64,000 bases of DNA. Origin: Daejeonella rubra (GTDB lineage Bacteria > Bacteroidota > Bacteroidia > Sphingobacteriales > Sphingobacteriaceae). The notes beneath the pieces are model-generated. The model searched no databases. It saw only the letters and a list, made by a program, of their open reading frames with translations, and was not told the DNA's origin. Below, piece after piece: positions 55,674 through 64,000 of the stretch. The position numbers were made by a program, and so were the translations under genes. The stretch lies in contig NZ_FNHH01000013.1 in NCBI RefSeq assembly GCF_900103545.1, positions 1 to 64,000 of the forward strand, given 5' to 3'. Position 1 is the stretch's first letter, and each line of letters opens with the position of its first letter.

Positions 55674-57221
55674 ATGAAACTTAATCGAATTAATAAAATA
55701 GTTGCGTTTCTTACAATGGCCATTGTTCTTACAGCTTGTTCAGATGAGTTGGCTGAATTGAACAAAAATCCAAATGCGTATGAAACCGTCAATGCTAAAT
55801 TTCTGTTTACCAGAGCTCTTCTAACTCAGGCAAATCTGAATCCAAACGGAAACCGTTTTAATAACATGCAAATGTTGCAACAGGAAGCTACCTATAGTGA
55901 GGTAACAGCACCAGGCGATAAATATTTTGCTGAAGGATATGTCAGGAATAATTGGGCTGCATATACCGGTTGTTTGAAAGATATTAACCTGGTAATCGAT
56001 GAAGCTTCGAAAGATCCGGCAGATGTCAATCTGAAAGCGGTTGCAAGAATATGGCGTGTTTATATTTACCATCAATTAACTGATTTATATGGTGATATTC
56101 CCTATTCTGAAGCTAATAAAGGCCTTAACGGATCTTATACTCCAAAATATGATATCCAATCTGATATCTATAAAAATATGGTCGTTGAATTAGATGAGTC
56201 TGCAAAATCACTCGATGGATCTAAAACAACCTATGGCAGTTCAGATTTGATCTATAGCGGAAATACAAGCAGTTGGAAACAATTTGCCTATTCCTTAATG
56301 TTAAGAATCGGAATGCGTTTATCTAAAATTGATATGGCAGAATCAACCAGGGTTGTGAAAATGGCAATTGCTGGTGGCCCGATCACTTCATCAGGTGCAC
56401 TGGCAAAAATACCTTATGCTGATGGTGCGCTAACAAGAAATCCCCTTTCTGATCAGGCACGTATTCTGGATTATGTGGATGGACAAAATCCATTGAATGT
56501 TCAGGGGTCAAAAATGTCTAAAAGGTTGATCGACCATTTGAAGGGAAATTCAACAACTACAAAAGATCCCCGATTGAATGTAATGGCGATTCTATGGGTT
56601 AAACAGGCAGATAAAACCTATAAAGCTGATACAGCAACTGCCTTACAAAAAGGAATGCAAAATGCTCAGTTCAATGGTTATCCGGCTGATTTTGAAACGT
56701 ATTCTGAACCAAATGTTGACGTAGTATACAGCTATTCTGCTCCATTTGTGGTTATGGGTCCTGCAGAAGTTAATTTTTTACTCGCTGAAGCAGTTGTACT
56801 GGGTATGCATACAGGTGATGCTGCAGCCTATTATGCAGAAGGTGTAAAAGCTGCGATGGCACAATGGGCCCTTTTTGGTCCGGGTGGTGTTATTTCAACT
56901 GATAAGGTCAATACTTATCTGGCATATAATCCATTCAAATCTGCCGGAACTGCAAATGAAAAGATAGAGCAGATCTCTACTCAAAAGTGGGTTTTGTTTT
57001 ACCTCGATCAGATTGAAAATTTTGCAAATTGGAGACGCACCGGATACCCTGCATTAATACCTACGAACTATCCTGGAAATATTACCGGTGGCCGAATCCC
57101 AAGGAGATATATAGTTCCTGAATCAGAAGAAACGCTGAATAAGGTAAACTTCCTGGCGGCAAAAGCCAGACAGAGCGGAGATAATACTTTGTTAAGTCGC
57201 GTTTGGTGGGATAAACCATAA
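55674..57221 (+). CDS. SusD/RagB-type substrate-binding lipoprotein
   Basis: 515 residues from the ATG at 55674 (a TTG 6 bp earlier is in frame). Signal peptidase II lipobox LTAC near residue 25, then SusD_2-type TPR fold with conserved-looking DELAELNKNPN, WRVYIYHQLTDLYGDIPYSEA, WKQFAYSLMLRIGMRLSKID and the C-terminal GGRIPRRYIVPESEETLN. It caps the SusC barrel on the cell surface and delivers ligand. Confidence 0.93.
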   Translation: MKLNRINKIVAFLTMAIVLTACSDELAELNKNPNAYETVNAKFLFTRALLTQANLNPNGNRFNNMQMLQQEATYSEVTAPGDKYFAEGYVRNNWAAYTGCLKDINLVIDEASKDPADVNLKAVARIWRVYIYHQLTDLYGDIPYSEANKGLNGSYTPKYDIQSDIYKNMVVELDESAKSLDGSKTTYGSSDLIYSGNTSSWKQFAYSLMLRIGMRLSKIDMAESTRVVKMAIAGGPITSSGALAKIPYADGALTRNPLSDQARILDYVDGQNPLNVQGSKMSKRLIDHLKGNSTTTKDPRLNVMAILWVKQADKTYKADTATALQKGMQNAQFNGYPADFETYSEPNVDVVYSYSAPFVVMGPAEVNFLLAEAVVLGMHTGDAAAYYAEGVKAAMAQWALFGPGGVISTDKVNTYLAYNPFKSAGTANEKIEQISTQKWVLFYLDQIENFANWRRTGYPALIPTNYPGNITGGRIPRRYIVPESEETLNKVNFLAAKARQSGDNTLLSRVWWDKP

Positions 57222-57341
57222 TATTCCCTGATTAACCTTTATTAATTAGTCCAGGTTATTTTCAAAATACATAAAGTATTGAAAAAAATAACTTGGATTA
57301 TTTTTTTCAAATTCACTAAGTTTAGGAATAAAAATGCTGCT

Positions 57342-58643
57342 ATGAAACGTAGAAATCTTTTAAAATATCTTTCCGTTTTGCCTCTCTCGGGCGCGGTCAT
57401 TGGTGTCGAATCTGCTTTTAAGCCATTAATGGCTGAAGAATTGGAATTTCTGCCTCAACAACAAAATACAAATCAGCCCCGGCGAATTGCTGCAATATTG
57501 ACTGAGTATCGTCCTAACTCACATGCAGATGTGATAGTTGGGAAATATCTGGAAGGGTATAACCAGGATCAGATGGCCCCTTACCCGGAGTCTAAGATCG
57601 TGTCTATTTTCACTGAGCAGGTTCCTGAAAATGATATGAGCCGTCCTATGGCTAAGAAATACAATATTCCCATATTTCGGACGGTGGCAGATGCATTGAC
57701 ATTAGGAGGGGATAGCCTTGCTGTAGATGCGGTTCTGCTGATCGGTGAGCATGGTGTATATCCCATGAATGATAAGGAACAAAAGCAATATCCTCGCTTC
57801 GAGATGTTTCTGAAAATAACAGATGTATTCAGACAGTATAAAAAATCAGTGCCGGTATTCAATGATAAACACCTTTCTTATAGCTGGAGACAGGCGAAAC
57901 GAATGGTAGAAATTTCTAAGGAACTGAAATTTCCTATGCTGGCAGGATCTACCATACCTGTTTCATGGCGAATTCCTGCAGTAGATACCCCTTTTGGGAA
58001 AGCACAAAAATATGCTGTTGGAATTTCTTTCAGCGGATTGGATATTTATGGCTTCCATTTGCTGGATGGTCTGCAGGCAATTGTTGAGAGAAGAAAAGGC
58101 GGAGAAACAGGGGTGAAGTCTGTACAATGTTTTGAAGGCACGGAATGCTGGAATTATCTGGATCAGAATGATTGGGTAAAAAGACTCTTTGATCAGGCAA
58201 TTTCTCACAGTGAAACACGTGTGGCTGGAGATATGAAGGAGCTTGTTAAAAAACCGGCTGTGTTTATCGTTGATTACAATGATGGTTTGAAGGCGGCTTC
58301 ATTTCTTATGACCGGTTTGGTGCAGGACTTTACCTATGCTATTGATGTTGAAGGTCAGCAAAAGCCATTTTCAACCTTAATGAAGTTGCAAGCCGGAAAG
58401 CCACATTACCATTTTGGTTGTTTGGTTAAAAATATTGAGATCATGTTTAATACCGGAAAATCTCCTTATCCTGTTGAACGTACCATGCTTAGTAGCGGTA
58501 TATTGGATTTTGCATTGGAATCACGTATATTGGGTTATCAAAAGCTGGAAACTCCGGAATTGTCACGGGTACGTTACCAATGCTCTCCGGAATCATATTT
58601 TTTTACAAAGGGCTGGGATAGTAATGGAAAGCGAATAGATTAA
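57342..58643 (+). CDS. Tat-signal protein of unknown function
   Basis: 433 residues from the ATG at 57342, which starts a twin-arginine type signal (MKRRNLLKYLSVLPLSGAVIG); the frame continues upstream to a TTG at 57279, but that would bury the signal. The mature part begins RRIAAILTEYRPNSHADVIVGKYLEGY, contains VDAVLLIGEHGVYPMN, LAGSTIPVSWRIP and HLLDGLQAIVERRKGGE, and lacks any motif I can name. The first half has the look of a Rossmann-like alpha/beta domain. It sits between susD and an amidohydrolase gene and shares the Tat signal style of the PLP enzymes. Confidence 0.75.
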   Translation: MKRRNLLKYLSVLPLSGAVIGVESAFKPLMAEELEFLPQQQNTNQPRRIAAILTEYRPNSHADVIVGKYLEGYNQDQMAPYPESKIVSIFTEQVPENDMSRPMAKKYNIPIFRTVADALTLGGDSLAVDAVLLIGEHGVYPMNDKEQKQYPRFEMFLKITDVFRQYKKSVPVFNDKHLSYSWRQAKRMVEISKELKFPMLAGSTIPVSWRIPAVDTPFGKAQKYAVGISFSGLDIYGFHLLDGLQAIVERRKGGETGVKSVQCFEGTECWNYLDQNDWVKRLFDQAISHSETRVAGDMKELVKKPAVFIVDYNDGLKAASFLMTGLVQDFTYAIDVEGQQKPFSTLMKLQAGKPHYHFGCLVKNIEIMFNTGKSPYPVERTMLSSGILDFALESRILGYQKLETPELSRVRYQCSPESYFFTKGWDSNGKRID

Positions 58644-58754
58644 TATTGTTCTGATCAAGAGTTAAATCCTGCGTTTAATTATGTAAAAAAATAGTATCCA
58701 AAACTTAATAGTATTCTCAATTTATAATGATTTAACAAAAAAACAATAGTTCAA

Positions 58755-60008
58755 ATGAGGAAGTTTTATATTCTGTTAGTAACAATTTTGTTGCCTTTTG
58801 TGCTTTTTGCACAGTCTAAGCCTTATAATATCATAATAAAAGGCGGACATGTTATTGATCCGAAAAACAATATTAATTCAGTGATGGATGTAGCAATTGC
58901 AGATGGGAAGATCGCTCGTATTGCTGTCAATATTGATGCGGCACAGTCTACGCATATCGTTAATGCAAAAGGTATGTATGTAACTCCTGGGCTGATCGAT
59001 ATTCACGGTCATGTTTTTGCAGGAACAGAGCCAGATCATATGTATAGCAATGGTTTCAATAGTATCATGCCTGATGGATTTTATCAACGAGTTGGTGTAA
59101 CTACTGTGGTAGATGCTGGTGGTTCTGGCTGGAGAGATTTTCCAACATTTAAAAAGAATGTGATCGATAATTCCCAGACCCGTGTACTTGCATTTTTAAA
59201 TATCGTTGGAAACGGCATGCGTGGAGGTATTATTGAGCAAAATGTAACAGATATGGATCCTGAAATTGCTGCAAAGGCTGCTTTGAGATATAAGGATCAT
59301 GTGGTTGGAATTAAAGTAGCTCATTTTACAAGTCCTGATTTTACGAATGTTGATCGAGGCGTTGCTGCTGGAAAATTAGCAAATATGCCTGTAATGATCG
59401 ATTTTGGTGGAACGGTTCCTCGTTTGTCTTTAAATGATCTGCTCATGAAGCGTTTACGTCCCGGTGATATTTTTACACATACTTTTGGTGAATTACTTGA
59501 TACTAAAGAGGCTATAGTAGATACCGCCAGGCAGGAATTAAAGCCCTTTGTGATGGCCGCTCAGAAAAGAGGGGTAATTTTTGATGTAGGTTATGGAGGA
59601 TCAAGTTTTAGATACTCACAGGCAATTCCTGCTGCCAAGGCTGGATTTCATCCCAATACCATCAGTACGGATCTTCATATAAGCAGCATGAAAGGCTCTA
59701 TGAAGGATATGCTTCTTGTTATGTCAAAGTTCCTGAAAATTGGGATGAACCTTCAGGAAGTGATCAACGCAAGTACATGGGCACCTGCAAAAGCAATAAA
59801 ACGTCAGGAGTTAGGTCATCTTTCTGTTGGAGCTATTGCTGATGTGGCAATTCTGAACATGAGAAAGGGCAATTTCGGGTTTTATGATATGGCCGGCTAT
59901 AAAATGGAAAGCGATGAAAAACTGGAATGTGAAATGACCATTTTCGGTGGTAAAATTGTTTATGATCTGAATGGAATTGTGAATCCATTGCCAAATAATA
60001 AAAATTAA
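58755..60008 (+). CDS. Exported amidohydrolase/deacetylase with His-to-Tyr change
   Basis: 417 residues with a signal peptide (LLVTILLPFVLFAQ). Ligands HGH (84-86), the Lys and His of GIKVAH, H242 (THTFGE) and the Asp of STDLH are intact, but the DVGHG motif of its paralogues reads DVGYG with Y280. If that His is the metal ligand it is in related enzymes, activity would be reduced or altered. It begins the second cluster (amidohydrolase, two SelA-like, amidohydrolase, RidA). Confidence 0.87.
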   Translation: MRKFYILLVTILLPFVLFAQSKPYNIIIKGGHVIDPKNNINSVMDVAIADGKIARIAVNIDAAQSTHIVNAKGMYVTPGLIDIHGHVFAGTEPDHMYSNGFNSIMPDGFYQRVGVTTVVDAGGSGWRDFPTFKKNVIDNSQTRVLAFLNIVGNGMRGGIIEQNVTDMDPEIAAKAALRYKDHVVGIKVAHFTSPDFTNVDRGVAAGKLANMPVMIDFGGTVPRLSLNDLLMKRLRPGDIFTHTFGELLDTKEAIVDTARQELKPFVMAAQKRGVIFDVGYGGSSFRYSQAIPAAKAGFHPNTISTDLHISSMKGSMKDMLLVMSKFLKIGMNLQEVINASTWAPAKAIKRQELGHLSVGAIADVAILNMRKGNFGFYDMAGYKMESDEKLECEMTIFGGKIVYDLNGIVNPLPNNKN

Positions 60009-60052
60009 ATTTTAATGTTTTTCCTCTTAATATTCAATCTATCCTGATTTAA

Positions 60053-61255
60053 ATGAAACGCAGGGAAATTCTGAAAACCTTAACCATGCTGCCACTGGCA
60101 GGTGCTTCCGGTTCCATAGTACTATCAGCTCAGGCTGCACCGCTACCAAAACGCGATGTGTTCAGGGAGTTTGGTCTGCGTACATTTATTAATGCCTCAG
60201 GATATTTTACGACTCTGAGCGGATCACTGATGCACGATGAGGCTGTGGAAGCCATTCGCGATGCTTCAAAACATTTTTGCAGACTGGAAGAAGTACAGGA
60301 TAAGGTTGGTGCACGGATCGCTGGTCTCCTGCATGCTGAATCTGCTATGGTTACCGCAGGTGCTTTTTCTGCCTTGATGTTAGGGATGGCCGGTGTTCTT
60401 AGCGGGAATGACCCTAAAAAGGTTTCGCAGATCCCTTTTCTTGATGGTACCGGCATGAAGTCGGAAGTGATCCTGCAAAAAGCACATAATGATGGTTATG
60501 CACATGCACTGAAGAACTGTGGTGTAAAACTAATTACTGTAACTACCCCCGAAGAATTGGAAAATGCCATCAGCGAAAAAACTGCGATGATGTATTTCAT
60601 AAACTATCAGGCCTCATTAGGTGAGATTCAACATGCCGAATGGTTAAAAATAGCTAAGAAACACCAAATACCTACCATGATCGATATGGCTGCAGATCTT
60701 CCGCCAAAGGAAAACCTATGGAAATTCCATGATATGGGTTTTGATCTGGTATGTGTTTCAGGCGGTAAATTCATGCGCGGACCTCAAAGTACCGGGATAC
60801 TTAGCGGAAGAAAAGAACTGATAGCCGCTGCCAGACTGAGTGCTCCTCCAAGAGGGAATAATATCGGTCGCGGCATGAAGGTGAACAAGGAAGAAATTTT
60901 CGGTTTATATTTCGCTTTAGAACGATTTATAAATACCGATCAGGATCAGGAATGGAAAATGCTGGAAGACAGAATAAATGTCATTTCCAGGGCAGCTACA
61001 TCCGTGAAAGGGGTAAAAGCCGGAATGCTTCCCTTGCCGCTGATAAATCGTATTCCAACCTTAAATATTTCATGGGATAAAACAATAATAAAGCTGGATA
61101 ATCTGGCTGCCAATTTAAGGAATGGTAATCCATCCATTGAAGTTATGGGTGGGCCGGGTGGAAGCATTAATGTAACCACACATATGCTTAAAGCCGATGA
61201 AGTTAAAATTGTGGCAGGCAGAATAAAGGATGAACTTACTAAGGCCTTAATGTAG
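60053..61255 (+). CDS. Tat-exported SelA-like PLP enzyme (short form)
   Basis: 400 residues, Tat-type signal MKRREILKTLTMLPLAGASGS with an AQA cleavage site. PLP-fold motifs: INASGYFTTLSGSLM, MVTAGAFSALMLGMAG, IDMAADLPP with D211, and SGGKFMRGPQ with PLP Lys K239. It lacks the C-terminal beta domain of the two proteins at 44-47.5 kb, so it is a distinct subgroup. Forms a tandem pair with the next gene. Confidence 0.82.
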   Translation: MKRREILKTLTMLPLAGASGSIVLSAQAAPLPKRDVFREFGLRTFINASGYFTTLSGSLMHDEAVEAIRDASKHFCRLEEVQDKVGARIAGLLHAESAMVTAGAFSALMLGMAGVLSGNDPKKVSQIPFLDGTGMKSEVILQKAHNDGYAHALKNCGVKLITVTTPEELENAISEKTAMMYFINYQASLGEIQHAEWLKIAKKHQIPTMIDMAADLPPKENLWKFHDMGFDLVCVSGGKFMRGPQSTGILSGRKELIAAARLSAPPRGNNIGRGMKVNKEEIFGLYFALERFINTDQDQEWKMLEDRINVISRAATSVKGVKAGMLPLPLINRIPTLNISWDKTIIKLDNLAANLRNGNPSIEVMGGPGGSINVTTHMLKADEVKIVAGRIKDELTKALM

Positions 61256-61320
61256 GTTTCATCCATAAAATCAATCCTGCTTCTGAAAATTGTAAATGAA
61301 TTTATTAAATATATCAAGAA

Positions 61321-62550
61321 ATGAAACGTAGAGAAATCCTCAAAAGCCTGACCATTCTGCCTCTGGCAGGTAGTATGACTGCAGCTGCAGCCCCTTTAGA
61401 AAATATTTTATCAGCGGCAGTTCCGGCGGCTAAACGGGATCTGTTTGCTGAGTTGGGCATTCGTACATTTATCAATGCTGCCGGGAACTACACGGTCATG
61501 TCAGGTTCCCTGATGCCGCCCGATGTGATGGATGCAATCAATGCAGCATCTAAAAAATTCGCTTTGGTTGATGATGTGCAGGAAAAGGTAGGAGCAAAAA
61601 TCGCTGAAATGTGCCATGCAGAAGCTGCTATGGTAACTGCAGGCTGCTGGTCGGCACTTATGCTTGGAATGGCCGGAGTGCTTACCGGTATGGACACAAA
61701 AAGAGTTAGTCAGGTTCCTAACCTTGCAGGTACCGGAATGAAAACAGAAGTGATCCTTCAAAAGAGTCACTCCATGGGATATGATCATGCACTTACACAA
61801 GCAGGTGTAAAACTGATCAAGGTTGAAACAAGAGCTGAACTTGAAGCGGCTATCAATGAAAACACTGCTATGCTTTGGTTCCTGAACAGAGAAGTACATA
61901 AAGGCCAGATAAAGCATGCAGAGTGGCTCGAACTGGGTAAAAAATATAATCTGCCGACCATGATCGACATTGCTGCTGATGTTCCGCCTGTCGAAAATCT
62001 ATGGAAATTCAACGATATGGGATTTGATCTTGTTGTGATTTCAGGTGGTAAGGCCATGCGCGGTCCTCAGAGTTCTGGAATTCTGATGGGTAAGAAAAAG
62101 TATGTTGCAGCAGCTTTATTAAGTAATAATCCAAGAGGTGGAATTGGCCGTGGTCAGAAAGTGAATAAAGAGGAAGTTCTGGGAATGTATGCAGCCTTGC
62201 ATCGTTTTATCAATCTGGACCATCAGAAGGAATGGCAGATGTGGGAGACGAAGATCGCCCTTATTGCAAATGCTATCAAGTCAATCGATGGAGTTAAAAC
62301 AGAAACATTTATTCCGCCAACTGATAATAACATGCCAACCTTAAAAGTGACTTGGGATCCAAATAAAATAAAGCTGTCTAATACCGAAATGGGTGATCGT
62401 TTACGTCAGGGTAATCCTTCTGTGGAAGTTATTTCCTGGGAAGCGCCAAACTCGCTTCGTTGTGGCATGCATGTTCTGGAAGCAGGAGAAGAGAAAATCG
62501 TCGCTGCCCGCTTAAAAGAAGAGTTAATAAAAGCCTCCGTTAAATCATAA
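61321..62550 (+). CDS. Tat-exported SelA-like PLP enzyme (short form), tandem copy
   Basis: 409 residues, signal MKRREILKSLTILPLAGSMTA. Very similar to the preceding gene product: INAAGNYTVMSGSLM, MVTAGCWSALMLGMAG, IDIAADVPP with D216, and SGGKAMRGPQSSG with PLP Lys K244. Retained catalytic residues in both copies suggest both are active, perhaps on related substrates. Followed after 17 bp by an amidohydrolase with an intact metal site. Confidence 0.82.
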   Translation: MKRREILKSLTILPLAGSMTAAAAPLENILSAAVPAAKRDLFAELGIRTFINAAGNYTVMSGSLMPPDVMDAINAASKKFALVDDVQEKVGAKIAEMCHAEAAMVTAGCWSALMLGMAGVLTGMDTKRVSQVPNLAGTGMKTEVILQKSHSMGYDHALTQAGVKLIKVETRAELEAAINENTAMLWFLNREVHKGQIKHAEWLELGKKYNLPTMIDIAADVPPVENLWKFNDMGFDLVVISGGKAMRGPQSSGILMGKKKYVAAALLSNNPRGGIGRGQKVNKEEVLGMYAALHRFINLDHQKEWQMWETKIALIANAIKSIDGVKTETFIPPTDNNMPTLKVTWDPNKIKLSNTEMGDRLRQGNPSVEVISWEAPNSLRCGMHVLEAGEEKIVAARLKEELIKASVKS

Positions 62551-62567
62551 AATCTAAAATTTATAAA

Positions 62568-63821
62568 ATGCAAAATCGTTTTTTCCTGGCATTCGCCTTT
62601 TTTATTGCCGCTCAGTTTTCAGTTAATGCGCAGACCTATACAACCATCTTAAAAGGTGGACATTTAATTGATCCTAAAAATAATATTGATCGTGTTATGG
62701 ATGTTGCTATCCAGGATGGCAAGATTGCTGCAATCGCCCAGAATATTGATCCGAAACTTGGCGCACAAGTTATTGATGTTAGCGGGAAATACGTGACCCC
62801 GGGTTTAATCGATATCCACGGCCACGTTTTTGCCGGAACTGACCATGATGGTCAGCTTGAAAATGGGTTTTCCTCACTTCCTGCAGATGGATTTACATTC
62901 CGTGTGGGTGTAACCACTATCGTAGATGCAGGTGATGCCGGTGCAGAAACCTTTGATCTGTTCAAGAAAAATGTAATTGATAAAGTTCAAACCCGTGTTC
63001 TGGCCTTTTTGAATATCTCAAAAAAGGGCATGTATGGCAGTGAGTTTTCAAGTGAGCAGCAAAACAATAGTTTCTTTGATGCGGAGCTTGCGGCAAATGT
63101 GGCCAAGCATTACAGCGATCATATAGTGGGTATCAAAGTGGCTCACTATCATAAATCAGACTGGGTAGCGGTAGACAGAGCCGTCGAAGCAGGCAAATTG
63201 GCCGGAAAGCCAATTATGGTTGATTTTGGAGGTACTACTCCCCGTTTATCACTTGAAGAATTGTTCCTGAGAAAAATGCGTCCGGGTGATATTTTTACTC
63301 ATACTTACGGACAGTTAATTAAAACCAAAGAGACTATCGTAGATCTGGAAACTAATAAACTGTATCCATATGTTCTGGAGGCAAGAAAAAGAGGGATCAT
63401 TTTTGATGTTGGTCACGGAGGTGGAAGTTTTACCTTCTCTCAGGCTTTGCCTGCAACAAAACAAGGATTCTATCCTGAAACGATCAGTACAGATCTTCAC
63501 ACAGGAAGTATGAATTCAGCTATGAAAGATCAGTTGAACGTAATGTCAAAATTTATGTCAATGGATATGTCTTTGGCAAATGTTGTTAAAGCAAGCACCT
63601 GGTCTGCTGCAAAAGCTATTAAACACGAAGAGCTAGGCCATCTTTCTGTTGGTGCGATAGCAGATGTTGCGGTACTTAATCTACGTGAAGGTAAATTTGG
63701 ATTCTATGATGTGGCACGATACAAGAATGAGGGTAAAAACCTGCTTGAATGTGAAATGACCATTAAAGATGGAAAAGTTGTTTATGATCTTAATGCAAGA
63801 TCTTTTCCAGTAGCAAAATAG
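62568..63821 (+). CDS. Exported amidohydrolase/deacetylase, intact metal site
   Basis: 417 residues with a signal peptide (FFLAFAFFIAAQFSVNAQ). Full ligand set: HGH (84-86), K190 in GIKVAH, H245 (THTYGQ), H283 (DVGHGG) and D309 (STDLHTGS). Closest in layout to the gene at 58755, with which it brackets the two short SelA-like genes. Function as in the family: hydrolysis of an acylated amino or hydroxy acid is inferred. Confidence 0.88.
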   Translation: MQNRFFLAFAFFIAAQFSVNAQTYTTILKGGHLIDPKNNIDRVMDVAIQDGKIAAIAQNIDPKLGAQVIDVSGKYVTPGLIDIHGHVFAGTDHDGQLENGFSSLPADGFTFRVGVTTIVDAGDAGAETFDLFKKNVIDKVQTRVLAFLNISKKGMYGSEFSSEQQNNSFFDAELAANVAKHYSDHIVGIKVAHYHKSDWVAVDRAVEAGKLAGKPIMVDFGGTTPRLSLEELFLRKMRPGDIFTHTYGQLIKTKETIVDLETNKLYPYVLEARKRGIIFDVGHGGGSFTFSQALPATKQGFYPETISTDLHTGSMNSAMKDQLNVMSKFMSMDMSLANVVKASTWSAAKAIKHEELGHLSVGAIADVAVLNLREGKFGFYDVARYKNEGKNLLECEMTIKDGKVVYDLNARSFPVAK

Positions 63822-63874
63822 TCTCATTAACAAAAGGTTTTAATTAATTATACATACTTATCGTTTACAACAAC

Positions 63875-64000
63875 ATGAAAAGGTCACTTAGTTTTTTTCT
63901 TTTTTTATTTACGCTGATCGTCATCAAAACAGGTACCGGCCACGCTCAAACTGTCACTGCAAAGGATCCTGAAACAAGGATTCGCGAGATGGGCTTGAAG
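63875..64000 (+). CDS. Exported RidA-like protein, cut by the window end
   Basis: Only the first 42 residues are visible: a Sec-like signal peptide (FLFLFTLIVIKTGTGHAQ), then KDPETRIREMGLK. The '-PE-RI-E-G' opening is how many RidA-family proteins begin, and a RidA gene would match the partner seen at 49593 in the first cluster. The identification is tentative because the diagnostic Arg region lies beyond the window. Confidence 0.5.
   Translation, partial: MKRSLSFFLFLFTLIVIKTGTGHAQTVTAKDPETRIREMGLK

Noticed and set aside
57279..57341. Extended N-terminus of the Tat-signal protein from a TTG.
   Set aside because: The added residues would bury the twin-arginine signal that begins at 57342.
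1..64000. tRNA, rRNA or riboswitch genes.
   Set aside because: I recognised none by eye; a covariance-model scan would be needed to exclude them.

Overview
The window looks like a chromosomal segment of a Bacteroidota bacterium, most likely a Pedobacter-like member of the Sphingobacteriales. Support: low G+C content, SusC/SusD and FecR/ECF regulation, a CHU_C-type (type IX secretion) C-terminal domain, a Porin_10-like protein, Bacteroidota-type promoter boxes (TAnnTTTG), and a type II-C CRISPR system with a large Cas9. The species call is inference; there is no rRNA gene here.

Region 1 (1-13.9 kb) is a complete type II-C CRISPR-Cas locus. It has an array of 82 repeats and 81 spacers (127-6321), then cas2, cas1 and cas9 on the minus strand. 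A tracrRNA gene is read divergently from the start of cas9. The tracrRNA anti-repeat shows that crRNAs are read from the plus strand, opposite to the cas genes. A DUF4143 AAA ATPase gene, bracketed by two nearly identical long palindromes, sits between cas1 and cas9 like an inserted cassette. The far left edge (1-100) looks like the end of an IS21-type insertion sequence.

Region 2 (13.9-41.3 kb) is mostly housekeeping: a serine beta-lactamase homologue, lpxK-purine nucleoside phosphorylase-porin, cyclophilin, DUF5606, rlmH with a 40-residue membrane protein, a PKD/CHU_C surface protein, an SDR, aconitase, OsmC/DUF302, queD, a TolC/adaptor efflux pair, gpsA and a DEAD-box helicase. A probable copper-uptake island (29.5-34.0 kb) holds a TonB receptor with CxxxM and HxM motifs and two paralogous lipoproteins, only one of them Met/His-rich. 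Three intergenic regions carry degenerate repeats with a 7-nt period.

Region 3 (41.5-64.0 kb) is the most unusual part. Four dihydroorotase-like amidohydrolases with Sec signals alternate with four SelA-like PLP enzymes whose N-termini look like twin-arginine signals. Two exported RidA-like proteins, a Tat-type protein of unknown function, and an ECF sigma/FecR/STN-SusC/SusD uptake and signalling module accompany them. I read this as a paralogue-rich periplasmic pathway: an import system senses and takes up a ligand, amidohydrolases remove an acyl or amide group, PLP lyases or transferases act on the amino product, and RidA proteins clear reactive enamine/imine intermediates. The substrate is unknown. 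Two of the four amidohydrolases have lost a predicted metal ligand.
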